NCBI RefSeq assembly: GCF_030580955.1
Contig: NZ_JAUQON010000015.1
Coordinates: 80,627 to 144,626, forward strand
DNA: 64,000 nt
Direction of reading: 5' to 3'
From: Hymenobacter convexus
GTDB lineage: Bacteria > Bacteroidota > Bacteroidia > Cytophagales > Hymenobacteraceae
The first letter of the stretch is position 1. The number at the start of each line of letters is the position of its first letter. A program made the translations under genes and the position numbers. Of this stretch, positions 26,733 to 34,514 are shown piece after piece. The notes below the pieces were generated by a model. The model was given only the letters and a program-made list of their open reading frames with translations, searched no databases and was not told where the DNA came from.

Positions 26733-28772
26733 CTACCGCCGGCCCGGCACCCGTAGCACCGTGAAGGAATTAGGCGCCAGGGTGTAGCTCACCGTGCTGC
26801 CTTTCACTACAAAGTTGGCCTCCTGCGGCACCAATTTGCGGGGTTCTTTTAGGCTGTTTTGGGTGTTTAAATCGTCAGCGGCCATCACCAGGGCGCGGCC
26901 GGCCTTGCCCAGCTTTTTGGCGCCGGCCAGGCTCACCGTCACAGCGCGTGGGGCGCTGGAGTAGTTCACCAGCTTCACCACGAGGTCGCCGGCCGCGTCG
27001 TCGGCCACGGCGCTGGCGAAGAGATTGTCGGTGCCGTTTTTGGCGCCGCCGGGCAGCTGCACGGGCAGCATGGTAGTGCCCTTGTTCTGGCTGAAAAGCT
27101 GCTGCACGTAGTAGTTCACCGTGCCGTAGGCGCTCAGGTTGTCGAACCAAATCAGGTTGGGCGTCCATTGCCAAGCGTCCACATGGGCCAGCATGGGGGC
27201 GTAAGAAGCCATGGCCACCACGTCGGCGTTGCGCTCCAGGCCGGTCATGAAGGCGGCTTCGGAGAGGGCGCAGTCCCAGTTGTTCTTGTTTTCGGTGTTG
27301 GCGATGCCCGCGCTCTGGGCCGCGTACTCGCCGGCGAAGATTTTGGAACCGGTGCGGGGGTAGCTGTCGTAGCGGCCCACGTTCTGGCGGAACCACTCGG
27401 GCTTGGCGTAATAGTGCTCGTCGATGTACTCGGCGTTCAGCTCACGCATGCGCTTGGTGGCCAGGTCGAAATTGGCGCCGTCGGGGCTGGGGCCGGCGCT
27501 GCTCACCAGCTGAATGTTCGGGTATTTTGCTTTGATGGCTTTCGCAAACGGCTCGTAGCGCTCCAGGTACTGCGGCCCCCACTGCTCGTTGCCGATGCCA
27601 ATCATTTTCAGGTTGAAGGGTGCGGGGTGGCCCATGGCCACGCGCTTGGCGCCCCAGGTGGAAGTGGCCGGGCCGTTGGCAAATTCCACCAAGTCCAGGG
27701 CATCCTGAATGAAGGTATCCAGCGTGGGCTCGTCGGCCGGGGCGGGCGCGTTCGGGCCCTTGGCGGTGCTGCTCACCGGAGCCAGTTCGGCCGAGTTGTA
27801 CTGGCAGGCCATGCCCACGTTCAGGATGGGCAGCGGCTCAGCGCCAATATCTTCGGAAAGCTGGAAATACTCGAAAAAGCCCAGCCCGAACGACTGGTAA
27901 TAGTCGGGGGTGTAGCGGTTCTTAAACTCTTTGTTCCAACGGTTTATCATCGGCTGGCGCGAGGCCACGTCGCCGATGGTTTCCTTCCACTGGTAGCGGT
28001 TGTCGAGCGTCATGCCCTCCACGATGCAGCCGCCGGGGAAGCGTAGGAAGCCCGGTTTCATATCCTTGAGCAACTGCACGATGTCGGGTCGCAGGCCGTT
28101 CTCGCGCTTCCCCCAGGTATCTTTCGGGAAGAGCGACACCACGTCAAGGTCCACGGCGCCGACGCCGTTCATGGTCAGCTTGAGGCGGGCTTTCGCCGCC
28201 GTAGCCGAGGGTTTCATTAGCACCGTGTACTTCTTCCACTCGCCGGTGAGGCCCATAACCTGACTTTGGGCCAGGCTGCGGCTGCCTTCTTCCAGCGTCA
28301 CGGTCAGGCCATTCACATTGCCGGCGCCTTTGCGGGCGTAAATCGAAAACGTGTACTCGGCGCCTTCCTTCACGCCCATACCCCGGAAGCCCTCGTTCAC
28401 GAAACCGGCGTCGGGGCCAGCCGTTTTGGCGCTCAGGCGCAGGAAGTGGCTGTTGGCGTTGCTAATAGGTTTGCTGTTTGATACAACATAGCTTTCCAGG
28501 CCCGCCGCCCCTTTAATCGCCTTCCAGCCAATGAGGTGGTCGTCGTACTCAAACGACTTGTTTTTCACCAGCTCGGGGTAAAGCCCGCCATCGGCCGCAA
28601 AGTTGATGTCCTCGAAAAACAGGCCGAACATGTTTTTGGGCACGGCCGCGCCGGGCTTGTTCACCTGCACCGTGATGGTGGCGGGCGCGGCGGTTTGGGC
28701 GTGGGCAGGTAGGATACTGGTTAGGGCCAGGGCGGCCGCGCCCAGCAGGCGCCGGGCTGGGGAGAAGGTCAT
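26733..28772 (-). CDS. GH51 alpha-L-arabinofuranosidase
   Basis: A 679-residue exported enzyme. The start at MTFSPARRLL was chosen for its signal peptide (ILPAHAQ); the longer frame only translates the adjacent family C palindrome. The acid/base is E396 in IGNEQWGPQY and the nucleophile is E482 in IFAGEYAAQ, with FLRFPGGC and EYIDEHYY as further GH51 signatures. A CBM4-like insert (about residues 80-215) precedes the barrel. The product removes terminal alpha-L-arabinofuranose from arabinan or arabinoxylan in the periplasm or outside. It lies directly upstream of GH27 and downstream of araA on the same strand. Confidence 0.94.
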   Translation of the reverse strand: MTFSPARRLLGAAALALTSILPAHAQTAAPATITVQVNKPGAAVPKNMFGLFFEDINFAADGGLYPELVKNKSFEYDDHLIGWKAIKGAAGLESYVVSNSKPISNANSHFLRLSAKTAGPDAGFVNEGFRGMGVKEGAEYTFSIYARKGAGNVNGLTVTLEEGSRSLAQSQVMGLTGEWKKYTVLMKPSATAAKARLKLTMNGVGAVDLDVVSLFPKDTWGKRENGLRPDIVQLLKDMKPGFLRFPGGCIVEGMTLDNRYQWKETIGDVASRQPMINRWNKEFKNRYTPDYYQSFGLGFFEYFQLSEDIGAEPLPILNVGMACQYNSAELAPVSSTAKGPNAPAPADEPTLDTFIQDALDLVEFANGPATSTWGAKRVAMGHPAPFNLKMIGIGNEQWGPQYLERYEPFAKAIKAKYPNIQLVSSAGPSPDGANFDLATKRMRELNAEYIDEHYYAKPEWFRQNVGRYDSYPRTGSKIFAGEYAAQSAGIANTENKNNWDCALSEAAFMTGLERNADVVAMASYAPMLAHVDAWQWTPNLIWFDNLSAYGTVNYYVQQLFSQNKGTTMLPVQLPGGAKNGTDNLFASAVADDAAGDLVVKLVNYSSAPRAVTVSLAGAKKLGKAGRALVMAADDLNTQNSLKEPRKLVPQEANFVVKGSTVSYTLAPNSFTVLRVPGRR

Positions 28773-28826
28773 GGGTGGGAATTTATGGCAGTTGGAAAAA
28801 GAAAGCTTGGTGTCGCCCAGGCATGA

Positions 28827-28938
28827 GCGCCTCACCCCCGGCCCCTCTCCCAAAGGAGAGGGGAGCCGGACGACTTGCGTATAGCGCAAAACCGGTGCCC
28901 CCTCTCCCTGAGGAGAGGGGGTCAGGGAGTGAGGCGCC
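28827..28938. repeat. Dispersed palindromic element, family C
   Basis: The outer arms GCGCCTCACCCCCGGCCCCT and the inverted GTGAGGCGCC enclose two inner CCCTCTCC hairpins and the GGTGCCCCCTCTCC segment. It lies between araA and the GH51 gene. Confidence 0.88.
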
Positions 28939-28952
28939 ACGCCCGCCCAGCC

Positions 28953-30443
28953 TTAGCGGCCGCCGAAGGCTACCTCATTGTAGCGCAACTCGTTTTTGAA
29001 CGTCCGCAACTTGGTGTCGGCATCAATAATGACGAACTCGATGCCGGCCATTTCGGCGAAATCTTCCAGGTACTCCGCCGTCAGGTTCTGGCTGTAGCCG
29101 GTGTGGTGTGCGCCGCCGGCCAGAATCCAGGCGGCGGCGCCGACGGCCAGGCTGGGCTGCACTTTCCACAGCACGCGGGCCACGGGCAGCTTGGGCAGGT
29201 CGGCGGCGGGCAGCACGGCCTCCACCTCGTTCACAATCATGCGGAAGCGGTTGCCCAGGTCCACGATGGTGGCGTTCAGGGCGGGGCCGGCGGGGCAGTT
29301 GAACACCAGGCGGGCGGGGTCGGCCTTGCCGCCGATGCCCAGCGGGTGCACTTCCACCTTCACCTTGCCTTCGGCGATGCTGGGGCAGATTTCCAGCATG
29401 TGCGAACCCAACACTTGCTCGTTGTCGGGCTCAAAATGGTAGGTGTAGTCCTCCATGAAGGAGTTGCCGCCGGGCAGGCCGGCGCCCATCACCTTCATGG
29501 CGCGCACCAGGGCCGAGGTTTTCCAGTCGCCCTCGCCGCCGAAGCCGTAGCCCTCGGCCATCAGCCGCTGCGTGGCGATGCCGGGCAGCTGGGCCATGCC
29601 GTGCAGGTCTTCGAAAGTATCGGTGAAGCCCTTGGCGCCCTTATCCTGCAGGAACTTGCGCATGCCGGCCTCGATGCGGGCGGCTTCGCGCAGGCTATCG
29701 CGCTGGGCGCCGCCGGCTTTCAGGTCCTCGGCTAGCTCGTATTCTTTTTCATAAGTAGCCAGCAGCTCGTCAATCTGGCTGGCGTTCACCTCGTTCACCA
29801 CGGCCACCAGGTCGCCAATGCCGTAGGTATTCACCTCGTAGCCAAACTTGATTTCGGCTTCCACCTTATCGCCTTCGGTCACGGCCACGTAGCGCATGTT
29901 GTCGCCGAAGCGGATGAATTTGGCCGATTGCCAGTCGGCCCAGGCGCAGGCCACGCGGCTCCAGATGCTGAGGCTCTCGTGCACCGCCGCGCTCTGCCAG
30001 TGACCCACTATCACCTTGCGCTTCAGCCGCATGCGGGCCCCGATGAAGCCAAACTCCCGGTCGCCGTGCGCCGATTGGTTGGTGTTCATGAAGTCCATGT
30101 CGATGTCGGCCCACGGAATGTCGCGGTTGAACTGCGTGTGTAGGTGCGCCAGCGGCTTTTGCAGGATTTTCAGCCCGTTTATCCACATTTTGGCGGGGGA
30201 AAACGTGTGCATCCAGGCAATCAGGCCCACGCAGTTTTCGGCCTGGTTGGCTTCCTGCATGAGCTTGTAAATCTCCTGCGGCGTTTTCAGAATGGGTTTG
30301 TAAACGATTTTAACAGGCAGCTTGCCGCCCAGGGCCGTGGCAATTTCCTGCGAGTGGCGGGCCACTTCTTCCAGGGTTTCGGGGCCGTAGAGGTGCTGCG
30401 TGCCGGTGATGAACCAGGCTTCGTAATGCGAAATGTCAATCAT
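28953..30443 (-). CDS. araA: L-arabinose isomerase
   Basis: A 496-residue cytoplasmic enzyme converting L-arabinose to L-ribulose, the first intracellular step. Active-site residues by comparison with the E. coli enzyme are E304 (GFGGEGDWKTS), E331 (NSFMEDYTYHF) and H348 (LGSHMLE), with a late His in GGAHHTGYS. Length and N-terminal WFITGTQHLYG are family-typical. It is flanked by palindromic elements on both sides (family C downstream, family E upstream), which separates it from araD, although both read in the same direction. Confidence 0.97.
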   Translation of the reverse strand: MIDISHYEAWFITGTQHLYGPETLEEVARHSQEIATALGGKLPVKIVYKPILKTPQEIYKLMQEANQAENCVGLIAWMHTFSPAKMWINGLKILQKPLAHLHTQFNRDIPWADIDMDFMNTNQSAHGDREFGFIGARMRLKRKVIVGHWQSAAVHESLSIWSRVACAWADWQSAKFIRFGDNMRYVAVTEGDKVEAEIKFGYEVNTYGIGDLVAVVNEVNASQIDELLATYEKEYELAEDLKAGGAQRDSLREAARIEAGMRKFLQDKGAKGFTDTFEDLHGMAQLPGIATQRLMAEGYGFGGEGDWKTSALVRAMKVMGAGLPGGNSFMEDYTYHFEPDNEQVLGSHMLEICPSIAEGKVKVEVHPLGIGGKADPARLVFNCPAGPALNATIVDLGNRFRMIVNEVEAVLPAADLPKLPVARVLWKVQPSLAVGAAAWILAGGAHHTGYSQNLTAEYLEDFAEMAGIEFVIIDADTKLRTFKNELRYNEVAFGGR

Positions 30444-30447
30444 AGAA

Positions 30448-30526
30448 GTAGCGCGGACTTTTAGTCCGCGAGTGAAATAATTTGTAATTGAATTTTGTGC
30501 CTCCGCGGACTAAAAGTCCGCGCTAC
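30448..30526. repeat. Dispersed palindromic element, family E
   Basis: The arm GTAGCGCGGACTTTTAGTCC (then GCG) and its exact inverted copy ending GTCCGCGCTAC flank an AT-rich 33-nt spacer. The element ends 1 nt before the araD stop codon. A related copy with GTAGTCC instead of TTAGTCC is at 60810-60909. Confidence 0.92.
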
Positions 30527-30527
30527 G

Positions 30528-31229
30528 TTACGACTGGCCGTAGTAGGAATTGGCGCCGTGCTTGCGCTCGTAGTGCTTGCGAATGAGGGCATCCTTAAGG
30601 CGCGGAACTTCCGGCCGCAACGTGCAGCTGAGGTAGGCCATGCGGGCCACTTCTTCGAGCACCGCGCTGTTGTACACGGCTTTGCCCACGGTTTTGCCCC
30701 AGGTGAAGGGGGCGTGGTTGGCCAGCAGCACCATTTCTACCTCGCTGGGCGAAAGGCCGCGACGTTGAAACTCGTTAAGAATCTGCCAGCCGGTCTGGTG
30801 CTCGTAGTCGCCGGCTATCATGACGTCCTCCATGGGCGGGGCGCAGGGAATGTCCACGGTGAGGTGGTCGGCGTGGGTGGTGCCGAGGATGGGAATGTCG
30901 CGCTGCGCCTGGGCCCAGGCGGTAGCGTAGGTGCTGTGCGTGTGCACGATGCCACCGATGTGCTCCCAATGCGCGTAAAGCACGGCGTGGGTTTTGGTGT
31001 CGGACGAAGGCCGCTTCTCCCCTTCTAGCACGTTGTTGGCAAAGTCGAGAATCACAATGTCCTCCGGCTTCAGCAGCTCGTAGGGCACGCCGCTGGGCTT
31101 GATGGCAAACACCTGTTTCTCGCGGTCAACCACGCTGGCGTTGCCGAAGGTGAAGAGCACCAGCCCGAGCTTGGGCAGCTGCATGTTGGCGTCGTAGCAC
31201 GCCTGTTTCAGGTCTTGGTATTGGCTCAT
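30528..31229 (-). CDS. araD: L-ribulose-5-phosphate 4-epimerase
   Basis: A 233-residue class II aldolase-fold epimerase converting L-ribulose-5-P to D-xylulose-5-P. The zinc ligands H96 and H98 sit in IVHTHSTYATAWAQA, with the third in LLANHAPFTWG; GNASVVDREKQVFAIKPSGVPYE is the substrate-phosphate region. Its ATG overlaps the araB stop by 4 nt (ATGA), so the two are translationally coupled. Confidence 0.96.
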   Translation of the reverse strand: MSQYQDLKQACYDANMQLPKLGLVLFTFGNASVVDREKQVFAIKPSGVPYELLKPEDIVILDFANNVLEGEKRPSSDTKTHAVLYAHWEHIGGIVHTHSTYATAWAQAQRDIPILGTTHADHLTVDIPCAPPMEDVMIAGDYEHQTGWQILNEFQRRGLSPSEVEMVLLANHAPFTWGKTVGKAVYNSAVLEEVARMAYLSCTLRPEVPRLKDALIRKHYERKHGANSYYGQS

Positions 31230-32956
31230 GCGGTGATGATGGCGGGCGTTTCGGTTTCCATAACGGGTTCGGCGGGCTGGCCCACGGTGGCGGCCTCCAC
31301 GTACTTGCCGAAGGCTTGGTACTGCGCGTAACGGGCCGCGTAGTCGGCCACGCGGGCGGGGTTGGGCGTGTAGGTTTCGGCAAAGCCGTTGCCCATGGCG
31401 CGCTGGGCCGTCAGCACATCGGCGTGGATGCCGGCGGCCACGGCCGCGTACATGGCCGCGCCCAGCGCCGGCGCCTGCTCCGACACCGCAACGCGGATGG
31501 GCCGGTCGAGTACGTCGGCCAGGGTCTGCATCACGAATTGCGACTTCTTGGCCACGCCGCCAATCCCAATCACCTGTTTAATGGCAATACCCTCTTCCTC
31601 AAACCGCTCCACAATCTGTTTCGAGCCGTAGCAGATGGCTTCCACCAGCGCCCGGAACACCTGGGGCGCGCTCGTGCCCATGGTTAGGTTCATCAGGGCA
31701 CCTTTCAGCGCCTGATTGGCGTCAGGCGTGCGGCGGCCGTTCACCCAGTCCAGGGCCAAAACCTGCGACTCGGCCGGGTCCACAGCCGCAGCGGCGTCGC
31801 TGAGCTGCCGGAGCAGCTGCTCGCTCATTTCCTCACGCAGGGCCGCCTGCAGCTCCGGCGTCAGGACTTTGGAGGTGCTCAGCACGTTTTGCAGGGGCCA
31901 CTCCAGCATCTGACGGAACCAGGCCAGCAGGTCGCCGAAAGCCGATTGGCCGGCTTCGAGCCCGAGCATGCCCGGAATCACGGAGCCATCCACCTGCCCG
32001 CAGATGCCGGCCACGAGGTGGTCGCCCACTTCGGAGGTCGGGGCCACCACGATGTCGCAGGTACTCGTGCCCATCACCTTCACCATCGAATAAGCTTCAA
32101 TTTCGCCCGCCACGGCGCCCGCGTGGGCATCGAAGGAGCCGACGGCTACTACGGTATCGGTGCTTAGGCCGAGGCGCTGGGCCCACTCGGCAGAGAGGTG
32201 GCCGGCCACTTCGTCGGCGGTGTAGGTTTCGGTGAATAATCGATTGCGTAAACCGGCCAGCTTTGGTTCGAGGTGAGTGAGAAACTCCTCGGAGGGTAAG
32301 CCGCCCCAGGTCTCGTGCCACATGGCCTTGTGCCCGGCGGCGCAGCGGCTGCGCTTGAAGCTGGCCAGCTCGCCGCCGGTGAGCAGCAGCGTAATCCAGT
32401 CGCAGTGCTCCATCCAGGAGTGCGCGGCCTGGGCCACGGCCGCGTCCTCGCGCACCACGTGGGCAATTTTGGCCCAAAACCACTCCGAGGAATAAATGCC
32501 GCCCTCGAACTTGGTGAAATCCTCGCCGCCCCAGGTGCGGGCTTTGTGGTTGATTTCGGCCGCTTCGGCCAGGGCCGTGTGGTCTTTCCAGAGCACGAAC
32601 TGGGCGTTGGGGTTCTCGGCAAACTCGGGCAGCAAACCCAGGGCCACGCCGTCCTCATTGACTGGGCCGGGCGTCGAGCCGGTGGTGTCCACGGCCAGGC
32701 CTTTTATCTGGTCGGCGGGCACCTGCTGGGCCACGCGGTGCACCACGTTTTCCAGCCCTTCGATGTAGTCGAGCGGGTGCTGGCGGAACTGGTTTTTGGC
32801 CGGGTTGCAGTACTGCAGGGTTTTCCAGCGCGTGTAGTGGTGCACGGCCTGGGCCTTTTCGGCCCCGGTGCGGGCATCCACGAGCACGGCGCGCACGGAG
32901 TCGGTGCCGTAGTCGACGCCGATGACGTAGGCGGGGGTGGTGGCTTGGGTTTCCAC
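31226..32956 (-). CDS. araB: Ribulokinase
   Basis: A 576-residue FGGY-family kinase phosphorylating L-ribulose with ATP. The N-terminal phosphate loop is YVIGVDYGTDSVRAVLVD, and the core includes GLAVDTTGSTP, KDHTALAEA and SFDAHAGAVAGEI. The C-terminal FGGY-type segment is IGIGGVAKKSQFVMQTLADVLDRPI. Length matches the family (about 566 in E. coli). It is first of the araB-araD pair; the promoter was not recognised. A family B palindrome separates it from the aldose epimerase gene. Confidence 0.96.
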   Translation of the reverse strand: METQATTPAYVIGVDYGTDSVRAVLVDARTGAEKAQAVHHYTRWKTLQYCNPAKNQFRQHPLDYIEGLENVVHRVAQQVPADQIKGLAVDTTGSTPGPVNEDGVALGLLPEFAENPNAQFVLWKDHTALAEAAEINHKARTWGGEDFTKFEGGIYSSEWFWAKIAHVVREDAAVAQAAHSWMEHCDWITLLLTGGELASFKRSRCAAGHKAMWHETWGGLPSEEFLTHLEPKLAGLRNRLFTETYTADEVAGHLSAEWAQRLGLSTDTVVAVGSFDAHAGAVAGEIEAYSMVKVMGTSTCDIVVAPTSEVGDHLVAGICGQVDGSVIPGMLGLEAGQSAFGDLLAWFRQMLEWPLQNVLSTSKVLTPELQAALREEMSEQLLRQLSDAAAAVDPAESQVLALDWVNGRRTPDANQALKGALMNLTMGTSAPQVFRALVEAICYGSKQIVERFEEEGIAIKQVIGIGGVAKKSQFVMQTLADVLDRPIRVAVSEQAPALGAAMYAAVAAGIHADVLTAQRAMGNGFAETYTPNPARVADYAARYAQYQAFGKYVEAATVGQPAEPVMETETPAIITA

Positions 32957-32987
32957 GGGTGTTTGCTATTGAACGTTAAAGTTTGGC

Positions 32988-33080
32988 CGTCATGCTGAGC
33001 GAAGTCGAAGCATCTCTACCGCTGAAGCAATTGTTTACTCTCGCGGTAGAGATGCTTCGACTTCGCTCAGCATGACGTTC
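32988..33080. repeat. Dispersed palindromic element, family B
   Basis: Arms of about 35 nt (CGTCATGCTGAGCGAAGTCG then AAGCATCTCTACCGC, and the exact inverted copy) flank a 20-nt AT-rich loop. This copy uses the GCTGAGCGAAGTCG variant of the core on both arms. Confidence 0.92.
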
Positions 33081-33106
33081 TTCTTGTAATTGATTCTGGC
33101 AACGTC

Positions 33107-34309
33107 CTATTTCCGCACCCCGAACTTGTAGGTGCTCACGGAGTGGTAGGTCTCGCCCGGCTTCAGCTCGGTGCTGGGGAACTTGGGCTGATTGGGCGAG
33201 TCGGGGAAGTGCTGGGTTTCGAGGCAGAAACCGGCGTGCTTGCCGTACACGGTGCCGCCCTTGCCCTTCAGCGTGCCGTCGAGGAAGTTGCCGGTGTAGA
33301 ACTGGATGCCGGGCTGGTCGGTGGTCACTTCCAGCGTGCGGCCGGTGGCGGGGTCGTACACGGTGGCCGCGGCATGCTCGCCGGTGGCAGTGTTCAGCAC
33401 CCAGTTGTGGTCGTAGCCGCCGGGCACCTGCCCGATGCGCTCCCCGATGGCGTGGGGCGTGGTGAAGTCGAAGGGGGTGCCCTTCACCGGCTTCAGCTCG
33501 CCGGTCGGAATCAGCGTGGCGTCTACCACGGTGTAGCGGTCGGCGGGCAGCGTCACTTCGTGGTTCAGCACGTCCTTACCGGCGCCGTGGTTCAGGTTGA
33601 AGTAGGCGTGGTTGGTGAGGTTGACGACCGTGGCCTTGTCGGTGGTGGCGGTGTAGTCGATTTTCAGGGCGTTGTCGGCGGTGAGGGTGTACACCACGGC
33701 CACGGTCAGGGTGCCGGGGTAGCCTTCCTCGCCGTCCTTGCTCACGTAGGTCAGCTTCAGGCTTTGGCCGTCGGCCGAAGAACCGGGCTCGGCCTGCCAC
33801 ACCACTTTGTCGAAGCCTTTGAGGCCGCCGTGCAGGCTGTTGGGGCCGTTATTTTTGGCGAGGGTGTAAGCCTTGCCTTCCAGGGTGAATTTACCGCCCT
33901 TGATGCGGTTGCCGTAGCGGCCAATGAGCGCGCCGAAGTAGGGGCCGGCTTTCACAAACTCGGGGCTCTGGTAGCCGCTCACGTTGTCGAAGCCGAGGAT
34001 GACGTCGCCCATTTTGCCGTCCTTGTCGGGCACGAGCAGGCTGGTGAGCGTGCCGCCGTAATTGGTGATGGAGGCCTTCACGCCGTTGGCGTTGGTGAGG
34101 GTGAAGAGCTGCACTTCGGTGCCGTCGGTGGTTTTGCCAAAGGAGGCGGAGGTGGGCATAGCGACTGATTTCGTTGAGGCGGAATCGGCCGGGGCCGACG
34201 CCGTGGTGGTGGTGGTTTGGTCGGCAGATTGGTCAGACCCGCAGGCAGCCAGCAACAGCAGGCTAGGCAGTGTTACGGCCAGCAGCCCGGAACGGCGAAG
34301 TGAAATCAT
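33107..34309 (-). CDS. Secreted lipoprotein aldose 1-epimerase (galactose mutarotase)
   Basis: A 400-residue protein of the GalM family, which interconverts sugar anomers. MISLRRSG at 34309 is followed by a type II signal with lipobox LLAAC, so it is lipid-anchored in the envelope rather than cytoplasmic. Family segments are TNYGGTLTSLLVPDKDGK, GRYGNRIKGGKF, NNGPNSLHGG, NLTNHAYFNLN (catalytic His) and the late FCLETQHFPDSPNQPKFPS. Next to the ara genes it probably feeds the right arabinose anomer to uptake. Its promoter contains a candidate LacI-type operator (34375-34388). Confidence 0.93.
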   Translation of the reverse strand: MISLRRSGLLAVTLPSLLLLAACGSDQSADQTTTTTASAPADSASTKSVAMPTSASFGKTTDGTEVQLFTLTNANGVKASITNYGGTLTSLLVPDKDGKMGDVILGFDNVSGYQSPEFVKAGPYFGALIGRYGNRIKGGKFTLEGKAYTLAKNNGPNSLHGGLKGFDKVVWQAEPGSSADGQSLKLTYVSKDGEEGYPGTLTVAVVYTLTADNALKIDYTATTDKATVVNLTNHAYFNLNHGAGKDVLNHEVTLPADRYTVVDATLIPTGELKPVKGTPFDFTTPHAIGERIGQVPGGYDHNWVLNTATGEHAAATVYDPATGRTLEVTTDQPGIQFYTGNFLDGTLKGKGGTVYGKHAGFCLETQHFPDSPNQPKFPSTELKPGETYHSVSTYKFGVRK

Positions 34310-34366
34310 GAGGGAAGGATTGGGAATGTTTGCGTGAAAGAATGAGCCGCGGGAAATCAAAGCGCA

Positions 34367-34396
34367 CAAATCTACACAATCGATTGTGCAATGCAA
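34367..34396 (-). promoter_or_regulatory. Promoter of the aldose 1-epimerase gene with operator in the spacer
   Basis: On the minus strand, TTG (34394-34396 in plus coordinates) is followed after exactly 19 nt by TAGATTTG (34367-34374), matching the Bacteroidota -33/-7 consensus. The palindrome CACAATCGATTGTG fills most of the spacer. The start codon is about 57 nt downstream. Confidence 0.75.
34375..34388. promoter_or_regulatory. Candidate LacI-type operator, copy 2
   Basis: The perfect palindrome CACAATCGATTGTG has the same 18-bp context as the copy at 21499-21516. It directly abuts the -7 box, where a bound repressor would block RNA polymerase. Confidence 0.72.
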
Positions 34397-34449
34397 GCCC
34401 CGTCAACCCCAAAAACGCCGTGCTGCCAGAATTTTACTACTCCCAAACA

Positions 34450-34482
34450 AAAAGACCAGCGCCGAAATGGCGCTGGTCTTTT
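34450..34482. terminator. Rho-independent terminator
   Basis: AAAAGACCAGCGCC and its complement GGCGCTGGTCTTTT form a perfect stem around GAAAT. It is downstream of the adhesin gene on the minus strand. Confidence 0.88.
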
Positions 34483-34514
34483 CCGGCCCGCAGGCCCGGC
34501 CGGCGAAAGCTGGC

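Noticed and set aside
18207..33080. Palindromic elements as insertion sequences or MITEs with target duplications
   Set aside because: They are only about 80-125 nt, encode nothing, and I could not see consistent flanking direct repeats. Hairpin-type intergenic repeats describe them better.
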